From Actinomycetes bacterium (GTDB lineage: Bacteria; Actinomycetota; Actinomycetes; Actinomycetales; Cellulomonadaceae): a stretch of DNA of 41,996 bases. Below the pieces are notes generated by a model. That model saw nothing but the letters and a program-made list of their open reading frames with translations. It searched no databases and was not told where the DNA came from. Shown here one piece after another: positions 6,692-14,646 of the stretch. Within the stretch, counting starts at the first letter, position 1. Every line of letters begins with the position of its first letter. Position numbers and translations under genes: made by a program. The DNA lies in contig JAEYUL010000049.1 of NCBI GenBank assembly GCA_023432565.1, forward strand, positions 1 through 41,996, read 5' to 3'.

Positions 6692-7393
6692 ATGGACCTG
6701 CACCTGGCGCACATCAGCCTTGTGTACCCCGATGGTGAGACGACCCTGACCGCACTCGACGACGTCACGCTCACGGTGCCCGCCGGCACCACCACGGCAC
6801 TGCTCGGCCCTTCCGGCGCCGGCAAGTCGAGCCTGCTTGCCGTCGCGGCGGGCCTCACCCGCCCCACCTCGGGGCACGTCGCGTTCGGCGACGACGTCGT
6901 CCTGACCCCGACGACGCCCGCTGCGGACGCGACGCGGCTGCGACTCGACCGGATCGGCATCGTCTTCCAGGCCCCGCAGCTCATCGCGTCGCTCACCGCG
7001 CTCGAGCAGGTCGAGCTGCACGCGCACCTGCGTGGGGCCCGTCCGTCGAGCATCCGTGACGAGGCGCGGGGTCTGCTCGATGCGGTCGGGCTCGCCGGGC
7101 AGGCCGAGCGCCGGCCCGCGCAGCTGTCCGGCGGGCAGCGCCAGCGTGTCGCGATCGCACGCGCACTGGTCGGGCGTCCGGACGTGCTGCTCGTCGACGA
7201 GCCGACCTCGGCACTCGACCACGAGCGCGGTACCCAGGTGGTCGAGCTGCTCACCCGCCTCGTGCGTGACCTGGGTGCGGCGGCGCTCCTGGTCTCCCAC
7301 GACGCGTCGACCCTGGACTCGGTCGACGCGACCGCGCGGCTCACGGACGGTCGTCTCGAGCTGCGGCCCGCGCGGGCGTCCGGCCGCGCATAG
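6692..7393 (+). CDS. ABC transporter ATP-binding protein, LolD/MacB-like
   Basis: 233 residues from ATG 6692 (GAGAGGAG upstream). All ABC motifs are intact: Walker A GPSGAGKS (39-46), Q-loop FQ (92-93), signature LSGGQ (145-149), Walker B VLLVDEP (165-171), D-loop SALD and the switch His in LLVSHDAS. The length and the LTALEQVEL segment match the MacB/LolD subfamily, which pairs with FtsX-type permeases such as the preceding gene. It energises the exporter on the cytoplasmic side. No terminator is obvious before the GH62 regulatory region. Confidence 0.95.
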   Translation: MDLHLAHISLVYPDGETTLTALDDVTLTVPAGTTTALLGPSGAGKSSLLAVAAGLTRPTSGHVAFGDDVVLTPTTPAADATRLRLDRIGIVFQAPQLIASLTALEQVELHAHLRGARPSSIRDEARGLLDAVGLAGQAERRPAQLSGGQRQRVAIARALVGRPDVLLVDEPTSALDHERGTQVVELLTRLVRDLGAAALLVSHDASTLDSVDATARLTDGRLELRPARASGRA

Positions 7394-7461
7394 ACGCCTG
7401 CGAGAGGTGCGTCGGTGGCACAGCGGGGAGACGCCATGCCCGGAGTGGGACCGGTCACGTG

Positions 7462-7476
7462 GGGGACGAATCGATT
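7462..7476. promoter_or_regulatory. Shared operator-like element GGGGACGAATCGATT
   Basis: It contains the CG-centred palindrome AATCGATT. A copy with one mismatch lies at 22011-22025 upstream of the GH48 cellulase gene. A palindrome centred on CG with flanking A/T is the form of LacI-family operators, the usual regulators of polysaccharide-degradation genes in actinobacteria. Confidence 0.6.
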
Positions 7477-7519
7477 TGGACGGTCGTGTGGGCCTTCGGA
7501 TCCGCGCCCGCGTCGGTGC

Positions 7520-7537
7520 AATGTGAAGGCTCACATT
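7520..7537. promoter_or_regulatory. Palindrome AATGTGA-N4-TCACATT
   Basis: A perfect 7-bp inverted repeat with an AGGC spacer, 108 bp before the GH62 start codon and conspicuous in GC-rich DNA. It resembles a CRP half-site pair, but the spacer is 4 instead of 6. It could be an operator or a small RNA hairpin. Confidence 0.5.
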
Positions 7538-7644
7538 CGGCGGCTCGGGGCGGCGGCACCCACCTCGGGACGACGAGCTCAGGACCGGGCCGCACGGGGG
7601 CCGCAGCAACCCGCAACGCTCTGACCGCTCAAAGGAGAGCACCC

Positions 7645-9189
7645 ATGAGACCAGCACATCTCGCCCCGACGAGGCGTCGTCGGCGACGCTGGGCGGCCGC
7701 GCTCGTCGCGGCGGCCACCGCCGTGTCAGCGGGCGTCCTCGCGCTCGTCGTCGCACCCGCGGCCTCGGCCGCGACCGTCGACCCGAACGCGTCCTACATC
7801 CTGATCGGCCGAGGCAGCGGCAAGGCGCTCGACGTCTACAACCTCGCGATGAACGACGGCGCGCGGATCACGCAGTGGACCCGCAACGACGGACTGCAGC
7901 AGCAGTGGCAGTTCGTCGACTCCGGCAACGGCTACTACCGGATCAAGTCGCGCCTGTCAGGCAAGGTGCTCGACGTCTACAACTGGTCCACGGCCGACGG
8001 CGGCGCGATCGTCCAGTACACCGACTACAACCAGAACAACCAGCAGTTCCGCCTGCAGGACACGTCGAACGGGTTCGTGTCGCTGATCAGCCGGCACTCC
8101 GGCAAGGCCGTCGAGGTGCAGGGCGCGTCCACCGCCGACGGGGCGAACATCGTCCAGTACTCCAACTGGGGCGGGAACAACCAGCAGTGGCAGCTCGTGC
8201 GCGTCGGCGGAGGCAGCGAGCCCACCCAGTCACCGACGCCCACGCCCACGCCGACGCAGACCCAGAACCCCAACCCCGGCACGTGCCAGCTGCCGTCGTC
8301 GTACCGGTGGTCGTCCTCGGGTGCGCTGGCGCAGCCGCGTTCGGGCTGGGCCTCGCTGAAGGACTTCACGGTCGCGCCGTACAACGGCCAGCAGCTCGTC
8401 TACGCCACCACGCACGACTTCGGCAGCTCGTGGGGCTCGATGAACTTCGGGCTGTTCAGCAACTACTCGCAGATGGCGTCCGCGAGCCAGAACCAGATGC
8501 CGTTCAGCGCGGTCGCACCGTCGCTGTTCTACTTCGCACCGAAGAACATCTGGGTGCTCGCCTACCAGTGGGGCGGCCCGGCGTTCTCGTACCGGACGTC
8601 GACCAACCCGGCGAACGTCAACAGCTGGTCGTCGGCGCAGACGCTGTTCACCGGTTCCATCTCCAACTCGGGGACCGGCCCGATCGACCAGGCGCTGATC
8701 GGCGACAGCCAGAACATGTACCTGTTCTTCGCGGGTGACAACGGCCGCATCTACCGTGCGTCCATGCCGATCGGGAACTTCCCGGGCAGCTTCGGGTCGA
8801 ACTACACGACGGTCATGACGGACTCGACGAACAACCTGTTCGAGGCCGTCCAGGTCTACAAGCTCCAGAACCAGAACAAGTACCTGATGATCGTCGAGGC
8901 CATCGGTTCGCAGGGTCGCTACTTCCGGTCCTTCACAGCCGACCGGCTCGACGGCTCGTGGACCCCGCAGGCGACCTCGGAGAGCAACCCGTTCGCCGGC
9001 AAGGCGAACAGCGGTGCCACGTGGACCAACGACATCAGCCACGGTGAGCTGCTGCGCACCAACGCGGACCAGACCATGACGGTCGACCCGTGCAACCTGC
9101 AGCTGCTGTACCAGGGACGCAGCCCGAGCTCGGGTGGCGACTACGGCCTCCTGCCGTACCGGCCGGGCCTGCTCACCCTGCAGCGGTAG
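7645..9189 (+). CDS. Secreted CBM13-GH62 alpha-L-arabinofuranosidase
   Basis: 514 residues from ATG 7645. An Arg-rich n-region (residues 10-15) and hydrophobic helix end at an ASA cleavage site near residue 42. Residues 46-187 are a ricin-type CBM13 of three repeats, each with GKxLDV/GKAVEV and Q-x-W or Q-x-F (QQQWQF, NNQQFRL, NNQQWQL). A Ser/Pro/Thr linker (190-212) leads to the GH62 catalytic domain (214-514). Landmarks are D240 in SLKDFTVAPYNG (probable base), D348 in GPIDQALIGD and E400 in NLFEAVQVYKL (probable acid), the conserved GH62 trio. Cys214 and Cys483 probably pair. The enzyme removes arabinose side chains from arabinoxylan. A strong hairpin follows the gene. Confidence 0.95.
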   Translation: MRPAHLAPTRRRRRRWAAALVAAATAVSAGVLALVVAPAASAATVDPNASYILIGRGSGKALDVYNLAMNDGARITQWTRNDGLQQQWQFVDSGNGYYRIKSRLSGKVLDVYNWSTADGGAIVQYTDYNQNNQQFRLQDTSNGFVSLISRHSGKAVEVQGASTADGANIVQYSNWGGNNQQWQLVRVGGGSEPTQSPTPTPTPTQTQNPNPGTCQLPSSYRWSSSGALAQPRSGWASLKDFTVAPYNGQQLVYATTHDFGSSWGSMNFGLFSNYSQMASASQNQMPFSAVAPSLFYFAPKNIWVLAYQWGGPAFSYRTSTNPANVNSWSSAQTLFTGSISNSGTGPIDQALIGDSQNMYLFFAGDNGRIYRASMPIGNFPGSFGSNYTTVMTDSTNNLFEAVQVYKLQNQNKYLMIVEAIGSQGRYFRSFTADRLDGSWTPQATSESNPFAGKANSGATWTNDISHGELLRTNADQTMTVDPCNLQLLYQGRSPSSGGDYGLLPYRPGLLTLQR

Positions 9190-9234
9190 CCCACGTGGGG
9201 TGGCGGGGCTGCGGGGGCCCCACCACCCCACCGG

Positions 9235-9264
9235 CGCGCCTCGACCTCACCGGGTCGAGGCGCG
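9235..9264 (+). terminator. Terminator hairpin after GH62
   Basis: Perfect 12-bp arms CGCGCCTCGACC and GGTCGAGGCGCG with a 6-nt loop, followed by TTCGTCGT. A second G/C-rich dyad (TGGGGTGG...CCACCCCA) lies between the stop codon and this hairpin. Confidence 0.75.
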
Positions 9265-9352
9265 TTCGTCGTGAGGGCCGGCGGTCGCCGCGCGCGCCAG
9301 GTGGCGCGACCGTACGGTGAGCAGCAGCAGAACCCGTCCCCGGGAGGGCCCC

Positions 9353-10432
9353 ATGGCCGAAGCGCCGTTCCACGCGCTGGTGCTCGAGGACGACCCGGAC
9401 GCCGCCGAGCTCCTGCGCATCGCCCTGGAACGGCACGGCGGCATGCAGGTCGACGTCGTCGGCACCGCCGGCGACGCGCTGGCCGCCCTCGCCCGGCAGA
9501 CCTACGACGTCCTGGTCACCGACATCCAGCTGCCCGGCCGCTCGGGGCTGTCGATCCTGCCCGAGGTGCACGCCCTCGACCCGGCGCTGACCGTCCTGGT
9601 CGTCACGGCGTACGCGACGCTCGACCACGCGGTCGAGGCGTTGCGGGAGGCCGCCGACGACTTCCTCGTCAAGCCCGTCGCGGCGTCCGTCCTCGTCGAG
9701 CGCGCCACCGAGCTGGCCCGGCGGGCGCGCGAGCGGCGGGCCGTGCCCACCGGCACGAGGGTCCTCGCCGTCGGCGCGCACCCCGACGACGTCGAGATCG
9801 GAGTGGGTGCCACGCTCGCCGCGCACGCCGCCGCGGGGGACCAGCTGACGATCCTGACGATGTCCGGCGGCTCGGTCGGTGGGGCGCCCTCGGTGAGACA
9901 GGCGGAGGCCGCCGCGGCCGCCGCGGTCGTGGGGGCGCGGCTCGTGCACCTCGACTTCCCCGACACCCGGCTGGTGCCCGCCGAGGGCATGATCACCGCG
10001 ATCGAGGACGTCGTGCGGGAGGTGGACCCCGACCGGATCTACACCCACGGCCCGCACGATCGGCACCAGGACCACCGCGCCGTCCACGAGGCCGTCGTCG
10101 TCGCCGCCCGGCAGGTGCCCAACCTGTGGTGCTTCCAGAGCCCGTCGTCGACCGTCGAGTTCGCGCCGAGCAGGTTCGTCGGCGTCGACGGCTTCGTCGA
10201 GACCAAGCTGCGCATGCTCGGCGCCTACGTCTCCCAGGCGCACCGCGAGTACATGCAGCCGGACGTGGTGCGCGCGACGGCGCGGTACTGGGGCCGGTTC
10301 AGCCCGGCGCGCGACGTCGAACCGCTGGAGACGGTGCGGGCCAGCGAGACGGTCGCGGACGGGGCCGGCGTGGACGCGGCGCCACCGGTCGACGGCCAGG
10401 GCGCCGACGACGAGCACGGCTCCGCGAGCTGA
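9353..10432 (+). CDS. Response-regulator receiver fused to PIG-L deacetylase
   Basis: 359 residues from ATG 9353 (GGGAGGG, 4-nt spacing). Residues 5-125 are a complete receiver: acidic pocket E12/D13/D14, phospho-acceptor D57 (DVLVTDIQLPGRSG), T85 and K107 (FLVKPV). After a short basic linker, residues 135-320 are a PIG-L/LmbE (CE14-type) zinc deacetylase. It has AHPDDVEIG (zinc ligands H143 and D146, catalytic Asp) and HGPHDRHQDH (H238, H241). The C-terminal ~35 residues are disordered. There is no DNA-binding domain, so the output is enzymatic, presumably removal of an N-acetyl group from an amino sugar in the cytoplasm. The stop overlaps the kinase start (TGATG), and a GT2/ATP-grasp operon faces it. 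The substrate is unknown. Confidence 0.93.
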   Translation: MAEAPFHALVLEDDPDAAELLRIALERHGGMQVDVVGTAGDALAALARQTYDVLVTDIQLPGRSGLSILPEVHALDPALTVLVVTAYATLDHAVEALREAADDFLVKPVAASVLVERATELARRARERRAVPTGTRVLAVGAHPDDVEIGVGATLAAHAAAGDQLTILTMSGGSVGGAPSVRQAEAAAAAAVVGARLVHLDFPDTRLVPAEGMITAIEDVVREVDPDRIYTHGPHDRHQDHRAVHEAVVVAARQVPNLWCFQSPSSTVEFAPSRFVGVDGFVETKLRMLGAYVSQAHREYMQPDVVRATARYWGRFSPARDVEPLETVRASETVADGAGVDAAPPVDGQGADDEHGSAS

Positions 10433-12216
10433 TGGACGCGCCCGCCCAGCCGTCCGACCAGGACGCGGTCGCGCGCGACGTGCTCGACCGCCTGGCGACC
10501 CGATGGCTCGCGCCGGACGCGGTCGGGCTCCGGCAGGTCCCGGCGACGTCGAGCATCGCGCTGTCTCTCGTCGTCGTCGCCGTCGCGGTGGAGCCGCTGC
10601 ACCCCGAGCTGCTGGTGGCCGCGGCCGTCGTGACCGGCCTGGCCATGGCCGCTGGCTTCCTGGCCCCGTGGCCGCGGTGGCCGCGCCCGGCGCTGGCCGC
10701 GCTGCCGCTGGCGCAGATGGTCGCGATCGCGCTGCTCGACCTGGGTGTCGGGTCGACGTACCCGTCGTTCGACGTGCTGCTCTTCCTCCCCCTGGCCACG
10801 CTCGCGCTGCGGCCCGAGAAGTGGGGGCCGAGGCTCGCGCTGCTCGGCAGCGGCGTCGTGCTGCTCGCGCCTGCCGTGGTCGACGTCGGTCGCGTGTACC
10901 CGTTGCTGCACGCGTGCGTGACGTCGCTGATCCTGACGCCCGTCGTCCTGGGCGCGCACGGCCTCGTGGACTCCGCGCGGCGGCAGGCGGTCGAGCTGCA
11001 GAGCGCGCGCGACGCCCTGGCCAGGCGGGCGCGTGAGCTCGAGGACTCGCGTGACACGCTGCGCAGCATCATGCAGGCCGCCACCGAGCAGGCGATCGTC
11101 GCCATCGACTCGGCGGGGGTGGTGCTGTCGGCGAGCAACGGTGCGGAGCGGATCTTCGGACGGCCGCTCGACGAGCTCATCGGCACGGGCGTCACCCGGC
11201 TCCTGGTTCCCGCTCCGGCGGACGTCGAGTCCGTTGCCGGTCCGCGGCCCGACGACGACTCGCCCGACGACAGGCGGTCAGGTGAGGGTGCCGGGGGCGA
11301 GAGCGACGTGCTGCGGGTCCTGGTCGGCAGCGCCGCCGCGGGCGGCACCCACGTCGCCGAGTGGCAGACGGTGCTGCCGAACGGCTCGACGCGGCCCTTG
11401 GAGCTCGTCGTGACGGCACGGCGTCCCCCGGACAGCCAGCGCGGCGACCTGCCGTCCGGGTACCTCGTGGTCGCCACGGACGTCTCCGCCCGCTACGAGG
11501 AGCAGCGCCAGCAGGACGAGTTCATCGGCCTCGTGACCCACGAGCTGCGCACGCCGTTGGCCTCGATCCTGGGGTACCTGGACCTCATGCGGCTCGACGA
11601 CCACGGCCTGGACGAGGAGCAGCTGCACTACCTCGGTGTCGTGGAGCGCAACGCCGAGCGCCTGCGCCTCCTGGTCGACGACCTGCTGGCCAGCGCCCAG
11701 CTCGTGCTCGGTGCGGCCGGGAGCGTCGAGGAGCTCGACGTGGTCGACGTCGTGCGGGCTGCCGTCGCCAGTCAGGCCCCCATCGCGGCCGCCTCCGGTG
11801 TGCACGTCACGGTGACGGGTGACGTCCGTGTGCCGCTCGTGTCGGACAACCAGCGCCTCACGCAGGTCGTCGACAACCTCGTGAGCAACGCCGTGAAGTA
11901 CAGCCTCAGCGGGGGCGAGGTGGTGGTGGAGGTCCGTTCGGGCACGCGGGGCGACGGTGCTCGGGTGGCGAGGGTGCGCGTCATCGACGAGGGCACCGGG
12001 ATCGCCCCGGAGGAGCTCTCGCGGCTCACGGAGCGCTTCTACCGGACCAAGGACACCCGGCGCCGACGCGTGCGCGGCGTCGGCCTGGGCCTCTCCCTCG
12101 TGGAGGCGATCGTCGGCGCGCACGGCGGGTCGCTGACGATCGACAGCGAGCCGGGTGTCGGGACGCGGGTCGAGGTCGAGCTGCCCGACCTGGACCGGGT
12201 CTCGCAGCGGCCGTGA
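10432..12216 (+). CDS. Membrane PAS histidine kinase coupled to RR-PIG-L
   Basis: 594 residues from ATG 10432. Residues 37-178 form about six membrane segments without long loops (MASE-like). A coiled segment (180-205) precedes a PAS domain (about 207-355: IMQAATEQAIVAIDSAGVVL...). The HisKA box has His370 (FIGLVTHELRTPLASILGY). HATPase_c follows with DNLVSNAVKYS, DEGTGIAPEEL and GVGLGLSLVEAIV. It overlaps the receiver-deacetylase stop by a TGATG junction, so it is the evident phosphodonor of that receiver. Its stop lies 3 bp from the stop of the convergent GH-like gene. The PAS ligand is not evident. Confidence 0.93.
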   Translation: MDAPAQPSDQDAVARDVLDRLATRWLAPDAVGLRQVPATSSIALSLVVVAVAVEPLHPELLVAAAVVTGLAMAAGFLAPWPRWPRPALAALPLAQMVAIALLDLGVGSTYPSFDVLLFLPLATLALRPEKWGPRLALLGSGVVLLAPAVVDVGRVYPLLHACVTSLILTPVVLGAHGLVDSARRQAVELQSARDALARRARELEDSRDTLRSIMQAATEQAIVAIDSAGVVLSASNGAERIFGRPLDELIGTGVTRLLVPAPADVESVAGPRPDDDSPDDRRSGEGAGGESDVLRVLVGSAAAGGTHVAEWQTVLPNGSTRPLELVVTARRPPDSQRGDLPSGYLVVATDVSARYEEQRQQDEFIGLVTHELRTPLASILGYLDLMRLDDHGLDEEQLHYLGVVERNAERLRLLVDDLLASAQLVLGAAGSVEELDVVDVVRAAVASQAPIAAASGVHVTVTGDVRVPLVSDNQRLTQVVDNLVSNAVKYSLSGGEVVVEVRSGTRGDGARVARVRVIDEGTGIAPEELSRLTERFYRTKDTRRRRVRGVGLGLSLVEAIVGAHGGSLTIDSEPGVGTRVEVELPDLDRVSQRP

Positions 12217-12219
12217 CCG

Positions 12220-13431
12220 TCAGCCCGTCACGTGGCGCCACAGCGCGCCCAGCGCCGTCCAGTCCTCGTCGGTCATGAGGCTCAACGGGGTGACGTTCAC
12301 GTCGGTGATGCCGTTGGTCTGTGCGTCCTGGACGGCCTCGACGAGCGTCTGCGTGGAGATCCTGTCCGTCGGGTCGACGTGACCCGGCGCCCACAGGCCC
12401 ACGGAGATCTCGAGCTGCGACATGTCGTAGCCGGCCGTGGCGAGCGTGGACGTCAGGCGCTCGATCTCCGCGGGGGACCTCTCGGTGAACAGGTACGCCC
12501 ACACGACGAGCCGGTCCGCCGCGCCCAGCAGCGCCTCGTAGCCGTGGCCGCTGAGCGGGTCGCCGGGGGCGGGGTCGTCCCAGTTGACGCGCACGTCCAT
12601 GGCGAGCGCGATGCGCGCGCCCTGGCCGCCGCGCACCTGGTCCAGCGCCGTGCGCATCCGCCCGAGCAGGTCCGCGACCACCTCCGAGCGCCACGACCCG
12701 AGCAGCGGCGCCTGCTGGTCGATCTGCCCGTCGGAGGTGCGCGGCCAGTCCTGGTGCCCGGTCATCTCCCGGTACAGCGCGAGGTCCTCCTCGCCGAACG
12801 AGTAGACGTCGAGGAACAGCTCGGTGATCGCGATCTGGCTCGGGGCGTACCGCTCGCCGAGCTCGGTGACGTACTCGACGAGCCGGTCACCGACCACGCC
12901 GCGTGCCAGCTGGGACGCCGACGCCGAGTGTGTCGAGGCGTGCCCGTCGACGGAGGTGCCCGCCACGGAGGGGTCCCGCTCGATCCAGCGGGGCACGTAG
13001 GCGTCGACGATCAGGCCGATCTGCCGTTGCCGGCCGTCGGCGTCCTCACGCAGCGCGCGTGCGGCGCGTGCGAGGTGGTCGGTGCCCGGCTCGGCGGCGG
13101 CTTCCGGGTGTGCGTCCCAGTCGAACCCGGTGAACTCCACCCGCCCGGCACTGAGGTCGACCGCGTTCGCGCCGGCGTCGTCGAGATGCGCGTCGAGTGC
13201 CTTCCAGTCGGTGTCCGGGTCGATCACGATGCCGAGGTCGACGCTCACGGACCGGATCTCCTTCGGCCGCTGCGCCGAGGCCATCGTCGGCGGTGACTGC
13301 TCCCACGGCCGGGCCACGGCGACGGCGACCGCGACGGCGACGAGGACTGCGACGGCGACGATCACGGCCCACGCTCGTCCTCGACGAGTCCCGGCACCGA
13401 CACCGTCCCGCTGCGGTCGAGCTTGTTCCAT
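12220..13431 (-). CDS. Membrane-anchored putative glycosidase (TIM-barrel-like)
   Basis: 403 residues from ATG 13431, which has GGAGAA close upstream. A basic n-region (RRGR, 16-19) precedes a long TM helix (21-40) with no cleavage site, so the protein is probably anchored with its body outside. The rest looks like a (beta/alpha)8 hydrolase: SVDLGIVIDPDTDWKALDAH, GANAVDLSAGRVEF, a strand end IGLIVDAYVPRW (D143), AITELFLDVYS (E204, candidate acid) and RLVVWAYLFTE. I place it near the loosely defined GHL/PgaB-C-terminal-like hydrolases, not in a named GH family. The start overlaps the GT2 gene by 70 bp; a GTG at 13365 would give a GTGA junction but would lose the basic n-region. Confidence 0.75.
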   Translation of the reverse strand: MEQARPQRDGVGAGTRRGRAWAVIVAVAVLVAVAVAVAVARPWEQSPPTMASAQRPKEIRSVSVDLGIVIDPDTDWKALDAHLDDAGANAVDLSAGRVEFTGFDWDAHPEAAAEPGTDHLARAARALREDADGRQRQIGLIVDAYVPRWIERDPSVAGTSVDGHASTHSASASQLARGVVGDRLVEYVTELGERYAPSQIAITELFLDVYSFGEEDLALYREMTGHQDWPRTSDGQIDQQAPLLGSWRSEVVADLLGRMRTALDQVRGGQGARIALAMDVRVNWDDPAPGDPLSGHGYEALLGAADRLVVWAYLFTERSPAEIERLTSTLATAGYDMSQLEISVGLWAPGHVDPTDRISTQTLVEAVQDAQTNGITDVNVTPLSLMTDEDWTALGALWRHVTG

Positions 13432-14642
13432 CGGTTCTCCGCGTTCTGCAGCTCGAGCCGCGCGGCGTCGAGCACGACGAAGGTCATGAGCGTCGAGTAC
13501 GCCGGCCACAGCACCACGGTCCACAGGTGGCGCAGGTCGCCGGGCGCGCGGTCCAGCAGCACGGCCAGCACCAGGAGCCCGACGGACAGGGGCAGCCCGA
13601 GCAGCAGGAGCCAGCCCCACACCGTCGGCGGCAACCAGGACGGACCGTCGACCACGAGGAGCGCCGCGAGCGCGACGAACCCCAGGACCTGCAGGAACGG
13701 GCCGACGACCTGCGCGAGGGTCCCGTAGAGCAGGTAGATGCCGAACGCGCCGTAGCGGGGGTTGCCGATCATCGACCGGTGCAACCCGGTGGCCTGCAGG
13801 AGCCCTCGCCCCCACCGCACCCGCTGGCGCCACAACCCACGCACGGTCGAGGGTGACTCCGCGAAGACCAGCGCGTGCGGCGCGAACGTCACGCCGTAAC
13901 CGGCGCGGTGCACCCGCCAGGTGAGCTCGAGGTCCTCCCCGAGCGTGTCGGTGCGCACGGGCCCGGTCTCGTGGAGGACGTCGCGCCGGTAGGCCCCGAC
14001 GTTGCCCGAGACGACGGGCAGGCAGCCGAGCACGTCGAGCGCCCGGCGCATGAGCCCGGTGCCGACGTGGCTGATGAGGGACAGCAAGCGGGTCTGCACG
14101 CGGTCGAGGTTCACCGGCCGGTCGTTGCCGCAGACGGCGCCGACGTTCTCGTCGCGGAAGCCGCGCAGCAGCAGAGTGAGGGTGTCCGGCCGGAACAGCC
14201 CGTCCGCGTCGACGAGGACGAGGACGTCGCCCTGCGCGGCGGCGATGCCGGTGTTCAGCGCCGCACCCTTGCCGCCGTTCTCCTGCGTGATCGCGCGGAC
14301 CTGCGGGTGCTCGCGGGCCAGCGCGCGCATCCGTGCGAACGTGTCGTCGGTCGAGCCGTCGTCGACCAGCACGACCTCCAGGAAGGGGTGGTCGCTGCGC
14401 ACGATCGACCGCACGCAGCCCTCGATGAGCACGCCCTCGTTGTACGCCGGGACGACGACGCTCACCGTCGGCGGCCGGGCGAACAGCGGCCCGCAACCCG
14501 CTGGTCCCGGGCCGGTGCGCCGGCCGCGGGCCTCGAAGACGAAGGCCGCGGGCACCATCGCGAGCCGGATGAGGCCCGTCACCAGCAGCGTGACGCCGAC
14601 GACGAGCAGGAACGCGGTCAGCAGCGCCGTCAGTGCCTGCAT
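13362..14642 (-). CDS. Processive GT2 glycan synthase
   Basis: 426 residues from ATG 14642. An N-terminal TM region (4-35) is followed by the GT2 domain with all landmarks of membrane processive synthases: VVPAYNEG, VLVDDGSTDD (D94/D95), VLVDADG (D145, D147), TLGEDLELTW (E236, D237) and the product-binding QRVRW (273-277). C-terminal TM segments (about 295-400) complete the channel. This is the layout of PgaC/IcaA/NodC/hyaluronan synthases, which polymerise GlcNAc-type sugars. No PilZ domain is present, so control is not by direct c-di-GMP binding through PilZ. The gene lies 4 bp after the ATP-grasp stop, so they are co-transcribed. The polymer itself cannot be read from sequence. Confidence 0.92.
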   Translation of the reverse strand: MQALTALLTAFLLVVGVTLLVTGLIRLAMVPAAFVFEARGRRTGPGPAGCGPLFARPPTVSVVVPAYNEGVLIEGCVRSIVRSDHPFLEVVLVDDGSTDDTFARMRALAREHPQVRAITQENGGKGAALNTGIAAAQGDVLVLVDADGLFRPDTLTLLLRGFRDENVGAVCGNDRPVNLDRVQTRLLSLISHVGTGLMRRALDVLGCLPVVSGNVGAYRRDVLHETGPVRTDTLGEDLELTWRVHRAGYGVTFAPHALVFAESPSTVRGLWRQRVRWGRGLLQATGLHRSMIGNPRYGAFGIYLLYGTLAQVVGPFLQVLGFVALAALLVVDGPSWLPPTVWGWLLLLGLPLSVGLLVLAVLLDRAPGDLRHLWTVVLWPAYSTLMTFVVLDAARLELQNAENRWNKLDRSGTVSVPGLVEDERGP

Positions 14643-14646
14643 CGGG

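Larger units (their letters stand above)
7394..7644 (+). promoter_or_regulatory. GH62 upstream region
   Basis: 251 bp without a gene. It contains the 15-bp element at 7462-7476 that recurs upstream of the GH48 gene, a weak CelR-like sequence TGGGACCGGTCACG (7446-7459; 10 of 14 to the CelR box), and a palindrome at 7520-7537. The start codon has AAAGGAGAG 6-7 nt upstream. Confidence 0.6.

Noticed and set aside
7520..7537. True CRP site
   Set aside because: Half-sites fit but the spacer is 4 rather than 6 bp; kept only as an unassigned palindrome.
4220..7756. Long upstream extension of the response-regulator frame
   Set aside because: It runs antisense across the ABC genes and through the kinase in another frame; the real start is GTG 4219 with a 4-nt overlap.
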